Shown: piece after piece, positions 25,346-33,482 of the stretch
How positions within the stretch are numbered: position 1 is the first letter of the stretch
Layout: each line of letters begins with the position of its first letter
Assembly: GCF_000376105.1 (NCBI RefSeq)
Contig: NZ_AQWM01000013.1
Location: 1-64,000, forward strand
Source of the DNA: Asticcacaulis benevestitus DSM 16100 = ATCC BAA-896
GTDB taxonomy: Bacteria; Pseudomonadota; Alphaproteobacteria; Caulobacterales; Caulobacteraceae
Reading direction: 5' to 3'
Length of the DNA: 64,000 nucleotides
Program-made: the position numbers and the translations under genes
The notes under the pieces: generated by a model
The model's database searches: none
Told to the model about the DNA's origin: nothing
Seen by the model: only the letters and a program-made list of their open reading frames with translations

Positions 25346-27466
25346 TTACTGCCCCGGAGAGGCACTCTGTCTTTCTGATCGCAAGGCTTCCCACCTCTTG
25401 TATTGGGCGGCTTTGGACGGTTCAGGGTCCGTCTTTCCCTGCAACCAGAAATCAAACCAATCGACCGTGCGCGAATAGACTGCGGCGAGATGTGCCGGCT
25501 GCCATTTCACATGGTTCTCGTCCGGAAAAACATAGAGCTCGACAGGCTGGTGAAACTCGCGCAAGGCCGCCACGCCTTCCAGCGCGGCAAGATATTCACG
25601 GTCTGGCGTCTGGATCAGCAACGGCGTTGTAAGCGTGCGGGCGTTTGCACGCACGGACATTGCCATCCAGAAAGCGTCGTCGGGCTTAGACAGCGAGGGA
25701 TAGCCCATAGCATGCAAGCCGCGCGAAGCCGCGGGACCGTCCAGATAGGTTGCTGCCGGAATATCCTCGCAGCAACTGCTCATGGCAGCTGCCCCAAACA
25801 GTTTGCTATTGATGAGCGCGAACTGAACGCTGGACGCGCCATCACTTAGCCCCGTTATGCCTAGTCGATGCGGATCGACCACGCCTTCTTGTATGACCCG
25901 GGCGACGCCGGTTTCAATGGCAGACTGAATGCTGCGACGGTCGCCCCATTCAACGCGGTCCAGCCTGTTCACTTCTTCCCAGGACGTCGCACCTTGTGTC
26001 ATTCCAATGCTCGGCGGGTTTTGCACGCTCAGAACAGCGTAGCCTTTTGCCGCGAGCAGTTGGATCGGATATTCATGGCCGGTCCCGCCTCGCAAGAAGC
26101 CGCGCGACTCGTAGAGCACAACGACGAGCGGGTGCTTGTCTCCGGTCTTATGATCAGGCGGTAGAACCAGATCGCCAAACGTAGCGATACCAAAGGCATT
26201 CGTCCATTCGAGCCGCTCGATAGTGCCCAGGCGGACTTGTGAGAAGTCTGGGTTTGGCTCAAAGACCGTTTTTAGTTGTCCAGTTTTCAGACTGATTTCG
26301 ACTATGTTACGTGGATGATTTGAATTTTCGTGCGCGCAGAAAAGACGCTGCCCCCTGACCTCGCATCCCAGGAGCGCATCGTCGGTCAGGAGGACGCGCA
26401 CAGGGTCAGAGTGACCGAGCGACCACGCATAGATGGCTGTATCACTTTTTCGCCAGCCTTCACGGCGCATATAGGCTACCTTCCCTTGGCCCTCGATCCA
26501 CCACAGGTTTGTGACGCCGTTGCACTCCACCCTGTCACATCGGTATTCCATACCTGCTTGCGTTTTCACGCGGAGACCTGTTTCGGACATAACGTTCTGC
26601 CTGTCCTGAGCTTCGGTCCAAGCGACATCACCGTCTTGGCTCGCGGCATAGGCATCGGCGTCTGTGGCGATTTCAGGTTTGGTTATGGAGAGGACCGCCG
26701 CCCCCTCTTGCTCACTGACCTGCGAAAGAGCGCCCCCATCCAGCGCGACGGAGAAAAAGGCGACGGGGAATATTCCCCGGACCAATGGGCGATTGCCTGA
26801 GATCGGCTCAAACCGATCATCAAACAAAAAGCCCTCACGCCCTTCCCTCTCAAGGTCAGCTTCAGCCGAAACTAAGCCAGGGCGTGCTGAAAAAATCACC
26901 GATTTGCCATCTGCGGACCATGCAAAGTTTTCGACGTCAAAGAGGCCATGCGTCAAAGGCCCTGAGCCACTCCCATCGGCATTTGCCCGCCATAATTGGG
27001 TAATTCCATAGTCGCGTCGAATGAAAGCAAGCCATCGGCCGTCGGGCGACCATTTCGGCGTCGTCGCTAGCGGCGTTCCAGGTGATGTGTGGGCGGCAAA
27101 GCCGCCCACACTATAGGTCTGGCGGATGAACTCGCCGCCCTTGTTGACGAGGTGTGGCGGGCTACCTTGAAGGAGATCGACGACCATGACACCCATACAG
27201 TACTGGTTGCTCGCGACATCGGCGCGCCGCAACTGCAAGACTAGCTTTGTCCCGTCCGGCGACAGACGGAAGACAGTTGTATTTGTGTCGCTGACACCTG
27301 CCGGTCCTATATCGCGCAGTTCGATCAAATCCTCTGCCCTGATGGCGCGCGTCTCGGATTTCTGAGCAACGCCAGGCAGAAGATCAGCACAGTTTTCGGC
27401 TTTGGTCGCGCCGCCAGCCAGAAGGCCAGCTGACAGCGCGAACAGCCGATACAAAATCGGTTTCAT
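25346..27466 (-). CDS. Lasso peptide isopeptidase (AtxE-type, S9-like)
   Basis: The 706-residue enzyme has a probable signal peptide (LYRLFALSAGLLAGGATKA), a beta-propeller-like region (about 40-420) with WSPDGRWLAF and WSADGKSVIF repeats, and an alpha/beta hydrolase domain. The nucleophile is Ser541 in GLSDG. His652 lies in PDENHVKW. At the acidic position TPDREY the spacing puts Glu624 83 residues after the Ser, the same as I recall for the Ser-Glu-His triad of AtxE2. The enzyme opens the isopeptide bond of an imported lasso peptide. It is last in the sigma/FecR/receptor operon, starting four bases after the receptor stop. Confidence 0.93.
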   Translation of the reverse strand: MKPILYRLFALSAGLLAGGATKAENCADLLPGVAQKSETRAIRAEDLIELRDIGPAGVSDTNTTVFRLSPDGTKLVLQLRRADVASNQYCMGVMVVDLLQGSPPHLVNKGGEFIRQTYSVGGFAAHTSPGTPLATTPKWSPDGRWLAFIRRDYGITQLWRANADGSGSGPLTHGLFDVENFAWSADGKSVIFSARPGLVSAEADLEREGREGFLFDDRFEPISGNRPLVRGIFPVAFFSVALDGGALSQVSEQEGAAVLSITKPEIATDADAYAASQDGDVAWTEAQDRQNVMSETGLRVKTQAGMEYRCDRVECNGVTNLWWIEGQGKVAYMRREGWRKSDTAIYAWSLGHSDPVRVLLTDDALLGCEVRGQRLFCAHENSNHPRNIVEISLKTGQLKTVFEPNPDFSQVRLGTIERLEWTNAFGIATFGDLVLPPDHKTGDKHPLVVVLYESRGFLRGGTGHEYPIQLLAAKGYAVLSVQNPPSIGMTQGATSWEEVNRLDRVEWGDRRSIQSAIETGVARVIQEGVVDPHRLGITGLSDGASSVQFALINSKLFGAAAMSSCCEDIPAATYLDGPAASRGLHAMGYPSLSKPDDAFWMAMSVRANARTLTTPLLIQTPDREYLAALEGVAALREFHQPVELYVFPDENHVKWQPAHLAAVYSRTVDWFDFWLQGKTDPEPSKAAQYKRWEALRSERQSASPGQ

Positions 27467-27470
27467 TTCC

Positions 27471-30011
27471 TTACCAGGACTTCGAAAGGGTCACGCTGAC
27501 GAAGCGCCCGACAATTGAACTGCGGGTGCTGTCGAAATAGACGCCCTCGTAGCTGATCGAGGGGCTCAGAGCGCGCGGCGGGTCGCGATCGAATAGATTG
27601 GAGGCTGCCAGGGTAACTGTGAAAGGATGCTGGTCGCCAAACCGGTAGCTGACATTGGCATCAACGGTCGTCCACGAGCCGACCTCCTGAGGCGGCGACA
27701 CCACAGTGTCGGTTTCACTACCAACGTAATTGGCAATCGCGGTGACGATCAGGCGCTTCTCAGACCAGGACATGCCCGCGCGGGCCTTGAAGTCTGGCGC
27801 GTTGAAAATGGTTCCCGATAATTCGACGACCGGCAGCGTGGGAATGGTCTGCTGTTTGAGGGTCAGGGTCGTTGCGTTGGCAAAGGCACTCAGGGTGCCT
27901 CCACCAAGATCGAAGGATTGCCGGTATGACACGTCAAACCCTTTGGCCGTTTGCGCAGTCGCATTCTGGAAATTGTCATGAATGATGGCCAATACGCCCG
28001 CCGGATCGTACGGCACCCCGGAATAATTCGAGAAGGAATCGGAGGCCGTGATAGCTGCTGCCTGCGCACTGGCGGATGGTAGGGTATCAATAAACGGCGC
28101 ATAAATCGGATCAGTCAGGGCCGCAACCAGATAAGAGACAGGCTGAACAACGCGGTCCTTGTAGTCGATGTCGAAATAGGTCACGGACAATTTAAGCGAC
28201 GGAATTTCGCGTGGCATATATTCGGCGCCAAGGGTCCACGAGGTTGAACGCTCCGGCTTCAGATCCTTGTTGCCACCATAGGCCAGCATGGCCGTTGCGT
28301 CGGCGGAGGGGCCGTTATATCCAACCGCACTCGCCGGGTAGAGATAGAGATCGGCGCTTCCGTAGAGTTGGGAAAAGGATGGCGCCTTGAAGGATGTGCC
28401 CCAACTCCCGCGCAAAGTGAGGTCGGTGAAGGGCACATAGCGGATCCCGATTTTTGGGTTCGTAGAGCTACCGATATCGCTGTAGTTTTCCGCCCTGCCG
28501 GCAACGCTGATCTCAAACTCATGCAACCCTGCCCGATTGGCGGATGGTGCGATCAAGGGCACCAAGGCTTCAGCGAACAGCGATGAAACATTCCGGTCAA
28601 CGTCCATAGACGCGCCCTGTTGGAACCCCTCGCGACGATACCCCAATCCAGCGGCGAATTTCACGTCACCGGCCGGCGTGTGAGCGAGGCTGCCGTCGAG
28701 GATCGTTTCGACATATTGGCCGTCGTTTCTATACCGCGTCTGGTAAGCATAGGCGTAGGCCGGTATTTCAATTTCGTTCTTGTTACGGCTGCCCGAGCCG
28801 CCCGCGACGAGCCGTAGGTTCAGGTCATGCGGCAATACAATCTTCAATGTGGCCGCCGCGCTGTAAGCGGGGGTGTAGATTGCGTTGTAGCCGATATAGC
28901 TGGACTTGACGGCTTGGGTGACGGTGCGTGTGTCCCGTTCACTTACGAGGGTGTCAAAGGTCAGCGACACCTTGTCAGTGAAGTCTTTGCCACCACTGAC
29001 AAACAGCGAATTGCGAGTTTGGGGCTGCCAGAGGGTCGTGACAGGTGAAGCATCCGCCGTGAAATCGCGCTCCCCAGCGGTAATGCCATCTTGTTTAGAG
29101 TATTCATAGTTGCCAAGGATGTACCAATCGCCACGGGTCAGGCCTCCGAGAGCGCTATAGGTGCGTTCGGTCCCGCCACCTTGCGTGGCAGCACCAACCC
29201 GTGCGCTGACCTCAGCGCCGTCGAAATCCCGGCGCAGAATGAAGTTCACGACGCCGGCAACAGCATCGGACCCGTAGAGGGCTGAAGCACCGTCGGGAAC
29301 GATTTCCATACGCTGAATGGCGGCCAGAGGAATACCAGATATGTCCGCGCCCTGGAAAAAGCTATCGGCAGACAGGCGATGACCATTCAACAGAACCAGC
29401 GTCGCATCAGTTCCAAGCCCGCGCAAGTTCACAGTGGAAGCATTTGAGGCGTTAGCATTGGTACTATTGGTCAGGCCCGCGCCGATCACGCCGGGGTTTT
29501 GCCCCCCTGCGAAGTTTTCTGGCAAGCTTCGCACCAGGTCCCCGACCTGTGAATAGCCCGATTGCTGGATGTCTTTGCGTGCGATGAGATGCACGGGAGA
29601 CGTTGGGTTGCCGCCACGTATGTGGGTGCCGGTAACAATCACTTCTGTCACGGGGTCGGCCGTAGTGGTTTCACGACTCTCCTTCACCCGTAGAGAAATC
29701 GTCGTATCAGTCTGGCTTGCCACCTCAAGGTTCGTGTTCAACAAGAGCTGCGCCAGCGCCGCCTCGCGGGTCAGATCGCCCTTAACGGCCGACGCAACTG
29801 AACGCGCGGCGACATCATAAGGGAACAAGAGTTGGACTTTGGCCTGAACGGAGAAATCGTTCAGTGCCTTGGCAGCATTTTCCGCCGGGATATCAAATGC
29901 GAAAACCTTCGCATCGGCCCAGGCCGCCGGTGCTACGATCAGTGCCGCACTAAAAATGAGTGTCGACAGTGCCGCGCCCGTTTTGAGGCGCCTTATTTTT
30001 GATTGTGCCAT
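27471..30011 (-). CDS. TonB-dependent receptor with STN signalling domain
   Basis: The 846-residue outer membrane transporter has a signal peptide ending near AAWADA, an STN domain (about 35-105, FDIPAENAAKALNDFSVQAK), a plug (about 120-250, TEVIVTGTHI, SVQVGD-like, GLGTDATLVLLNGHRL) and a beta-barrel ending in a terminal aromatic (SKSW). The STN domain shows it can pass a ligand signal to FecR across the periplasm. The gene lies between FecR and the isopeptidase, so the expected ligand is the lasso peptide. The leader contains a hairpin over the ribosome site (see 30020-30053). Confidence 0.93.
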   Translation of the reverse strand: MAQSKIRRLKTGAALSTLIFSAALIVAPAAWADAKVFAFDIPAENAAKALNDFSVQAKVQLLFPYDVAARSVASAVKGDLTREAALAQLLLNTNLEVASQTDTTISLRVKESRETTTADPVTEVIVTGTHIRGGNPTSPVHLIARKDIQQSGYSQVGDLVRSLPENFAGGQNPGVIGAGLTNSTNANASNASTVNLRGLGTDATLVLLNGHRLSADSFFQGADISGIPLAAIQRMEIVPDGASALYGSDAVAGVVNFILRRDFDGAEVSARVGAATQGGGTERTYSALGGLTRGDWYILGNYEYSKQDGITAGERDFTADASPVTTLWQPQTRNSLFVSGGKDFTDKVSLTFDTLVSERDTRTVTQAVKSSYIGYNAIYTPAYSAAATLKIVLPHDLNLRLVAGGSGSRNKNEIEIPAYAYAYQTRYRNDGQYVETILDGSLAHTPAGDVKFAAGLGYRREGFQQGASMDVDRNVSSLFAEALVPLIAPSANRAGLHEFEISVAGRAENYSDIGSSTNPKIGIRYVPFTDLTLRGSWGTSFKAPSFSQLYGSADLYLYPASAVGYNGPSADATAMLAYGGNKDLKPERSTSWTLGAEYMPREIPSLKLSVTYFDIDYKDRVVQPVSYLVAALTDPIYAPFIDTLPSASAQAAAITASDSFSNYSGVPYDPAGVLAIIHDNFQNATAQTAKGFDVSYRQSFDLGGGTLSAFANATTLTLKQQTIPTLPVVELSGTIFNAPDFKARAGMSWSEKRLIVTAIANYVGSETDTVVSPPQEVGSWTTVDANVSYRFGDQHPFTVTLAASNLFDRDPPRALSPSISYEGVYFDSTRSSIVGRFVSVTLSKSW

Positions 30012-30019
30012 AGTTCTTT

Positions 30020-30053
30020 CCCCTATTTGTCACGTGTTTGTCACGTACAGGGG
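30020..30053 (-). promoter_or_regulatory. Receptor mRNA leader: direct repeats and ribosome-site-masking hairpin
   Basis: TTTGTCACGT occurs twice, at 30026-30035 and 30037-30046, one base apart. The pair is enclosed by CCCCT (30020-30024) and AGGGG (30049-30053), which can pair. On the minus strand the AGGGGAAAG ribosome site of the receptor is part of this stem. This could be a protein operator, a translational switch or both. Confidence 0.45.
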
Positions 30054-30116
30054 AGACCGCTCGCGAAGGCGGCACCTCACGTCGGCGCGAAAATAATTCC
30101 GCCGACAGAGAAGATT

Positions 30117-31097
30117 TTATCGCGTCAGTATAATGCTGCCCTCGCTGCCTTCGGTGGCGTGAACACCGAAGCTCGTTTGCAATGAGGCCAAGAAGTCCTT
30201 TGGATCATGGGTGTTAAAGCGCCCTCCCAATCGCAGGCCGTTAAGCTCGGGATCGGCGACGATAATCTTTGCTTTCAGGTAGCGGTTATACTCCTCGATC
30301 GCCGTACCCAGCGTCTGGCCTTCGAGAATGATCTGATCCTGTCGCCATCCCGAGGTGAACTGCAGGTCCGTTGCCGATATCGTGCGGACGCGCGGCGTTC
30401 CCTGTCCAACGATAGCGCCCTCCCCCGCTGTCACCGGGACAGGCGCCGCATTGGCAATAGAATTCGCATTGGAGAGGATGCTGCCGCGCCCCTGAAGCAT
30501 GGTCAGATCAACGTTTTCGCCACGCAGCCGGACGTTCAGGTCGCCTTCGGTCAAGACGACAGCGGATTTGCCGATCATAACATGGAGGGGACGTGCGTCT
30601 GCGACGACGTCGAGACCGACCTCGCCCCGCTCCAGCCAGATCCGACGGATCGATTTGCTGAACTTCCAGGAAGCCTTAGAATCCGTGTTGAGTTCCAGAT
30701 GACTACCATCTGGCAGGGTGACGCTGCGCCGTTCGCCTATCCCCGTTTCGGCGTGAGCGCGTGACCGACTGAGGCCCCAGAACGCGGCCCCAACGACTAA
30801 ACCGATAGCGACAGCAACCACTTGGAAGAAACCGCGACGGTCGATCAGGCGTTGGGATTTCAGGTCATGATCATTTGCATAATCGAGGTCGGATAGGTCT
30901 TCGAGCTCAAGCGATGTCGCGGCGATGCGTGCGAAAGCGGCAGCATGCAAGGGATCTTCCGCTCTCCAGGCTTCGAACTCGGCCTCGTCTGCCGTGCCGG
31001 AATCCAGCTGCGCATGCCACAACGCGGCGGCGTCGTTGACGATCTGCCATGAGGATTTTTCGGTAGTGGTATCCAAGGGTGTCTGTCCTGGCTGCAA
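30117..31097 (-). CDS. FecR-family anti-sigma/sigma regulator
   Basis: The 326-residue protein shows the FecR order: a cytoplasmic DUF4880-type N-terminus (about 20-60, AALWHAQLDSGTADEAEFEAW, a variant of the usual W...L), one membrane helix (about 90-112, FFQVVAVAIGLVVGAAFWGL), a periplasmic FecR domain (about 120-225, GERRSVTLPDGSHLELNTDS) and a C-terminal STN-like part (about 255-326). It holds the sigma factor until the receptor STN domain reports ligand binding. It lies 52 bases after the sigma gene stop and 105 bases before the receptor start. Confidence 0.92.
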   Translation of the reverse strand: MQPGQTPLDTTTEKSSWQIVNDAAALWHAQLDSGTADEAEFEAWRAEDPLHAAAFARIAATSLELEDLSDLDYANDHDLKSQRLIDRRGFFQVVAVAIGLVVGAAFWGLSRSRAHAETGIGERRSVTLPDGSHLELNTDSKASWKFSKSIRRIWLERGEVGLDVVADARPLHVMIGKSAVVLTEGDLNVRLRGENVDLTMLQGRGSILSNANSIANAAPVPVTAGEGAIVGQGTPRVRTISATDLQFTSGWRQDQIILEGQTLGTAIEEYNRYLKAKIIVADPELNGLRLGGRFNTHDPKDFLASLQTSFGVHATEGSEGSIILTR

Positions 31098-31149
31098 GCA
31101 CGCGTCTGTGCTCCGCTAAGTGTAAGTTACCGGAAATTGCTGGGCACGT

Positions 31150-31995
31150 CTATTCGCGCTCTGCCTTGGCCCGATCTCGTGCAACCTCGGCGCCCCCTCC
31201 CCGGTCATGCCGCCCCAAGACATCCGCGATCAGCACCATGCCGCGAGCCAAGTGTTTTTCGACCATCGAGACGCTAATGCCCAGCTCTTCGGCTATCTGA
31301 CGCGGAAGCATCTCTTTCATCCGACGCATCTTCACAACCTTACGACACTGCGGCGGCAGTTGCTCAATGGCATCGAGTATCAATTGGGTGCGCTGTTTAA
31401 CAGATACAACGTCATAAGCGCTGGGGCCGAGATCGGACTGATCAACGCTTTCCATGTTCGCCACCAAATCTATTGGCACCACCCGTGCCCGCTTGATAAA
31501 CTTCAGGGATATGCCGCGGATAGCCTGCATCGCGTAGGCGCGTGGATTGAGAATGCCGCGCCAACGCTCGCCAGTCAGAAGTACGGCATAGGTTTCCTGT
31601 ACCAGTTCGCGGGCCGTTTCGTTGTTCCCGGTCAGCTTTCGCGCTACCGCCATCAGGGCCGCTTCATGTGGAAACAGGTTTGAACGGAACCACTTATCGA
31701 CCTCTCGAATCCAGTTGCTAGCCCTCGGCCGCTCGGGCGGGGTGCTGCCAACGCCTTGATAGAAATAACGCTCTGTCACATCGAGCAGATCGATCAGTTG
31801 GATAAGGTGGTCGTACGAGATCCTAAGCTGCCCCTGCTCCATTTCCTGGAGGTCTTCGACCGAAATGCACAGTTGCCCGGCCAGCCATTCCTCAGACATC
31901 TGAACCAACATACGTCGCGCACGCAACCGCGCGCCAACATGCGCATCGACAGCGTTGAGCGGTATCTCACCACTGGGGTCATCAAAAATCGTCAC
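31150..31995 (-). CDS. ECF (FecI-like) sigma factor with fused N-terminal Xre HTH domain
   Basis: The 281-residue protein has two parts. Residues about 14-75 are an Xre-type HTH (VDAHVGARLRARRMLVQMSE, EDLQEMEQGQLRISYDHLIQ), close in pattern to the Xre regulator at 18446-18853. Residues about 95-270 are an ECF sigma: region 2 (FPHEAALMAVARKLTGNNET then ARELVQETY) and region 4 (LPPQCRKVVKMRRMKEMLPR, QIAEELGISVSMVEKHLARG). Ordinary FecI proteins are about 170-190 residues and lack the first domain. The reading frame is continuous, with no start-site ambiguity at the junction. It should transcribe the receptor operon and possibly its own gene; the HTH could add a second DNA or ligand input. Confidence 0.88.
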   Translation of the reverse strand: MTIFDDPSGEIPLNAVDAHVGARLRARRMLVQMSEEWLAGQLCISVEDLQEMEQGQLRISYDHLIQLIDLLDVTERYFYQGVGSTPPERPRASNWIREVDKWFRSNLFPHEAALMAVARKLTGNNETARELVQETYAVLLTGERWRGILNPRAYAMQAIRGISLKFIKRARVVPIDLVANMESVDQSDLGPSAYDVVSVKQRTQLILDAIEQLPPQCRKVVKMRRMKEMLPRQIAEELGISVSMVEKHLARGMVLIADVLGRHDRGGGAEVARDRAKAERE

Positions 31996-32134
31996 CGCTG
32001 AAACTCCGAATTAGAGTACGTTAGCGGCATCAAGTATAACTTTAAGTGCGTAAATCGCAATATACGTACGATTACAATTCTGATCGTACGGAGCTTCCGT
32101 TTTCCAAATCGAGTTTAGAAACTACCGATGGACT

Positions 32135-32473
32135 ATGGCAGGCCATTTAAAAGAAAGAGTTCGAACACTCCTTGCGATCCACCGGAAGCGCCACGGTTGG
32201 ACCCAGCCGGCGTTAGAAGACGTGTCTAAGGTTAGTAAAGACATGATCTCCCAGATTGAACGTGGTGTCAGCGAACCTAGCTTCGAAACTCTTGAAAAGC
32301 TGGCAGATGCCTTAAAAATCGATGTCGCCGAATTGACAACCACAGAGCTCCCCAAAAGCGTACGTCGTTCCCCCGAAGTTGACGAATTGTGCCTTCGCAT
32401 CAACCGACTTCCAACGGACGATTTGCCTCTTCTCAAACAATTTATGGACACGCTTGAACGACGATCCAGCTGA
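32135..32473 (+). CDS. Xre-family HTH regulator, paralogue 1
   Basis: The 112-residue protein consists of an HTH_3 domain (about 8-65: LLAIHRKRHGWTQPALEDVS, SKDMISQIERGVSEPSFETL, EKLADALKIDVAEL) and a short helical tail (PTDDLPLLKQFMDTLERR). It is about half identical to the next plus-strand gene and clearly a tandem duplicate. It is divergent from the sigma factor gene and could act on that promoter. Confidence 0.85.
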   Translation: MAGHLKERVRTLLAIHRKRHGWTQPALEDVSKVSKDMISQIERGVSEPSFETLEKLADALKIDVAELTTTELPKSVRRSPEVDELCLRINRLPTDDLPLLKQFMDTLERRSS

Positions 32474-32620
32474 TTTTTTGACAATTGCATACCCGAAGCT
32501 AATTGCCCGTTTTAAACATTCCAGAATTATCTTCCAAACTACGAAGCTAATTGCGCTCAAGGGCCATTCCGCCACCTACATCAGTTTTGGAGCATGGCGG
32601 TTATATATAGCATTGTATCA

Positions 32621-32956
32621 ATGTCAGGTGATCTTAGAAAGCGGTTCGGCTCACTACTTGCGGCCCATCGCAAGAACCGAGGGTTTACGCAAGCACATCT
32701 TGCAGAAGTTTCTGACCTTAGCGTGGACATGATTTCACGCTTAGAGAGCGGAAGCTCTGGCGCTCGTTTCCAAACAATTGAAAAACTAGCGACCGCACTT
32801 AGTATCGATCCTGCCGAGCTTTTCACCGGCGACTTGCCAAAATCTGCTTTGAGTAATCCCGCAATGTCCGCGATGGTTGTTCAGTTATCTAAAATGTCTG
32901 AAGCGGATCTGGACTGGCTGAAAAGTATCTTGCCTGGCCTGATGTCACGCCGCTAA
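32621..32956 (+). CDS. Xre-family HTH regulator, paralogue 2
   Basis: I place the start at ATG 32621 by alignment with paralogue 1; an in-frame ATG at 32594 adds nine residues. The 111-residue product repeats the same plan: LLAAHRKNRGFTQAHLAEVS, SVDMISRLESGSSG, EKLATALSIDPAELFTGDLP, then a tail ending ILPGLMSRR. Both paralogues share the DLPKS motif after the HTH. Its role is unknown. Confidence 0.83.
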   Translation: MSGDLRKRFGSLLAAHRKNRGFTQAHLAEVSDLSVDMISRLESGSSGARFQTIEKLATALSIDPAELFTGDLPKSALSNPAMSAMVVQLSKMSEADLDWLKSILPGLMSRR

Positions 32957-33080
32957 TCTTCACCCAGTTCAAAGAAGCATGGACTGAAGGCAATGCCTGA
33001 TAATTGGACGTTTTTAGCGACTCATTTAAAATGGCCGACCGCTGTGGATATCCCATCCGCTTAACCGGAAGGATTTTTAA

Positions 33081-33356
33081 ATGAACATCACCGAACTCGC
33101 CGACAAGTTAGCCACTGAACAAAGCCTGACCAAGGTTGCCGCCAAAGCTCTGGTGGATAGCCTACTGAAGACCATAGCAGACGCCGCCGCAGCTGGCGAA
33201 GAAGTCAATCTGCCCGGCTTCGGCAAATTTTCTGTCAAGGCCGTTCCCGCCCGCACGGGTCGTAATCCTTCCACCGGCGCTGCAATCGAAATCGCTGCAT
33301 CCAAGAAGATCTCGTTCTCGCCTGCCAAGGCATTGAAGGATAAAGTCAACGGGTAA
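33081..33356 (+). CDS. HU-family nucleoid-associated DNA-binding protein
   Basis: The 91-residue protein is a standard-length HU: an N-terminal helix pair (LADKLATEQSLTKVAAKALV), then LPGFGKFSVKAVPARTGRNP and the closing KISFSPAKALKDKVN. The flexible DNA-binding arms are intact (ARTGRNPSTG). A GGAAGGA ribosome site lies just upstream and a clear terminator follows. As an extra HU copy next to mobile DNA it may be an element-borne nucleoid protein. Confidence 0.95.
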   Translation: MNITELADKLATEQSLTKVAAKALVDSLLKTIADAAAAGEEVNLPGFGKFSVKAVPARTGRNPSTGAAIEIAASKKISFSPAKALKDKVNG

Positions 33357-33383
33357 ATCCTTGCGACCATTCGACTGATGACG

Positions 33384-33419
33384 AGCGCTGAGCAGCGGTT
33401 TTGTTCAGCGCTTTTCTTT
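33384..33419 (+). terminator. Intrinsic terminator after HU gene
   Basis: AGCGCTGA (33384-33391) pairs with TCAGCGCT (33405-33412) around a 13-base loop, followed by TTTCTTT. Confidence 0.75.
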
Positions 33420-33482
33420 CACTGCAATCAAGGCCCAGCACCCGACGGCTTGTGCGGACGTTGCATAGAAGCCATTCTAAAA

